Source of the DNA: Candidatus Gastranaerophilales bacterium
GTDB lineage: Bacteria; Cyanobacteriota; Vampirovibrionia; Gastranaerophilales; Gastranaerophilaceae
Assembly (NCBI GenBank): GCA_944324345.1
Contig: CALUVT010000001.1
Span: 124,001 to 188,000 of the forward strand
DNA length: 64,000 nt
Direction of reading: 5' to 3'
Part shown: positions 63,136 to 64,000 of the stretch, in pieces
Layout of the letters: every line of letters begins with the position of its first letter
Position numbering within the stretch: position 1 is the first letter of the stretch
The notes under the pieces: generated by a model
Databases searched by the model: none
What the model saw: only the letters and a program-made list of their open reading frames with translations
Told to the model about the DNA's origin: nothing
Translations under genes and position numbers: made by a program

Positions 63136-64000
63136 TTAGATTAATTTAGCGAACTTTCTCTTACCTGCCTGTAATATTACGCTTTCGTTAAAGTTAAATA
63201 CATAGGCTGTATCGGTAATTTTTTCACCGTCGACTTTCACCCCTCCGCCTTGGATTAGGCGTTTTGCTTCACCTTTGCTTGCGGTAAAATTCAGTTCAAC
63301 CAATACATCAAGTACTGACTTTCCGTTCATTCCGGAAACTTCTTCGATATTATCCGGAATACCTTTATTCGAGACGACGTTTATGAAGGCATCTTGAGCT
63401 CTTTTAGCCCCCTGTTCTCCGTGGTATTCGGATGTAATTGTATATGCAAGTTTCATTTTTATATCACGCGGATTGACTGAATTGTCAGCGATTTGTTTGT
63501 CAATTGTTTCAAGTTCTTCTTTTGTGACGTCAGTCAGAAGGCTGAAATATCTTGATATCATATTGTCAGGAATACTCATTAATTTCCCAAACATATCAAC
63601 TTCACTGTCTGTTAAAGATATACAATGTTCCGGATATGTTTTTGACATTTTAACAATGCCGTCTGTCCCTTCTAAAAGCGGTAAGAGCATTACAAGTTGA
63701 GGGTATTTCTTACCGTAAGCTGCTTGAATATCTCTTCCGAGAAGGGTGTTAAATCTCTGATCTGTTCCGCCAAGTTCTATGTCAGAATCTATTTCTACAG
63801 AATCGTATGCTTGCATTAAAGGGTAGAAAAATTCATGTATGGCGATTGGTTTACCTTCACTGTAACGTTTTGCAAAATCGTCTCTTGTCATCATTTGTGC
63901 AACCGTAACTTGTGATGCAAGTTTAAGAAGATCAGTAAATGTCATTTTATGAAGCCAATCAGCGTTATTGACAACTTCTGCCTCGGATACATCCAAGACT
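63136..64000 (-). CDS. tyrS: Tyrosyl-tRNA synthetase, C-terminal part (start outside the window)
   Basis: The frame is open to the right edge, so the N-terminal HIGH region is missing from the window; a TTG at 63996 is not the true start. Visible: F-T-D-L-L-K-L-A near 20, E-L-G-G-T-D-Q-R-F-N near 75-84 (tyrosine/ATP site), the V-K-M-S-K-T-Y class I signature near 116-122 and a C-terminal S4 RNA-binding domain (A-S-K-G-E-A-K-R-L-I-Q-G-G-G-V near 240-255). It charges tRNA-Tyr. The stop lies 49 bases from the cysE start. Confidence 0.96.
   Translation of the reverse strand, partial: VLDVSEAEVVNNADWLHKMTFTDLLKLASQVTVAQMMTRDDFAKRYSEGKPIAIHEFFYPLMQAYDSVEIDSDIELGGTDQRFNTLLGRDIQAAYGKKYPQLVMLLPLLEGTDGIVKMSKTYPEHCISLTDSEVDMFGKLMSIPDNMISRYFSLLTDVTKEELETIDKQIADNSVNPRDIKMKLAYTITSEYHGEQGAKRAQDAFINVVSNKGIPDNIEEVSGMNGKSVLDVLVELNFTASKGEAKRLIQGGGVKVDGEKITDTAYVFNFNESVILQAGKRKFAKLI

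Overview
ORGANISM. The window is AT-rich (roughly 30% GC by eye) and comes from a bacterium with two membranes. It encodes an LptF/LptG-type lipopolysaccharide export permease, an OmpH/Skp-like periplasmic chaperone, a class A penicillin-binding protein and dTDP-rhamnose enzymes. Several proteins carry a short N-terminal (S/T)-F-(Q/T)-G element, and one is a type IV pilin-like protein. I read this as a non-photosynthetic cyanobacterial relative (Vampirovibrionia/Melainabacteria, order Gastranaerophilales). That assignment rests on pattern recognition and not on a search. No rRNA is present, and one tRNA-Ala(GGC) was found. LAYOUT. (1) Positions 1-14.8 kb are accessory. They hold small unknown genes on the minus strand, a decayed hsdM fused to the tail of another restriction-linked gene, an intact three-gene type III restriction-modification operon (res, mod, DUF5677), a second decayed hsdM of a different subfamily, and a catalytic-domain-only tyrosine recombinase. 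Then come a HEPN (Apea-like) protein, a HipBA toxin-antitoxin pair, and an XRE regulator beside clusters of helically phased repeats. Two arrays of 11-bp direct repeats (1888-1942 and 9684-9738) bracket the restriction island and its recombinase. (2) 14.8-23.4 kb holds a HAD phosphatase, a UshA-like metallophosphatase, a tandem pair of paralogous membrane proteins with a SemiSWEET-like partner, the tRNA, and a large protein combining lysozyme, amidase and LysM domains. (3) 23.4-36 kb is core (pncC, dnaB, PBP1A, rnhC, uvrC). It is interrupted by a composite of pilin N-terminus, YadA-like head and S74 chaperone, and by a MotAB/ZorAB-like motor pair coupled to a UPF0210 gene. (4) 36-64 kb is mostly housekeeping: gyrA, rfbCBD, pgk, a UDP-glucuronate decarboxylase, an iron alcohol dehydrogenase, a MarR regulator with a probable ATT start, a U32 peptidase, dnaK, gatA, lptF/G, cysE and the 3' part of tyrS. 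HOW THE GENES WORK TOGETHER. The left end looks like a defence hot spot where restriction systems were gained and lost; the type III operon is the survivor. The envelope theme runs through the rest: peptidoglycan synthesis (PBP1A) and cleavage (LysM/lysozyme/amidase), surface sugars (rfbCBD, UDP-xylose synthase), LPS export, and a surface filament-like adhesin next to a proton-driven motor pair. The most unusual items are the pilin/YadA/S74 chimera with its motor neighbours, the paired 11-bp repeat arrays around the restriction island, and the phased TTGCACT repeats near 14.4 kb.
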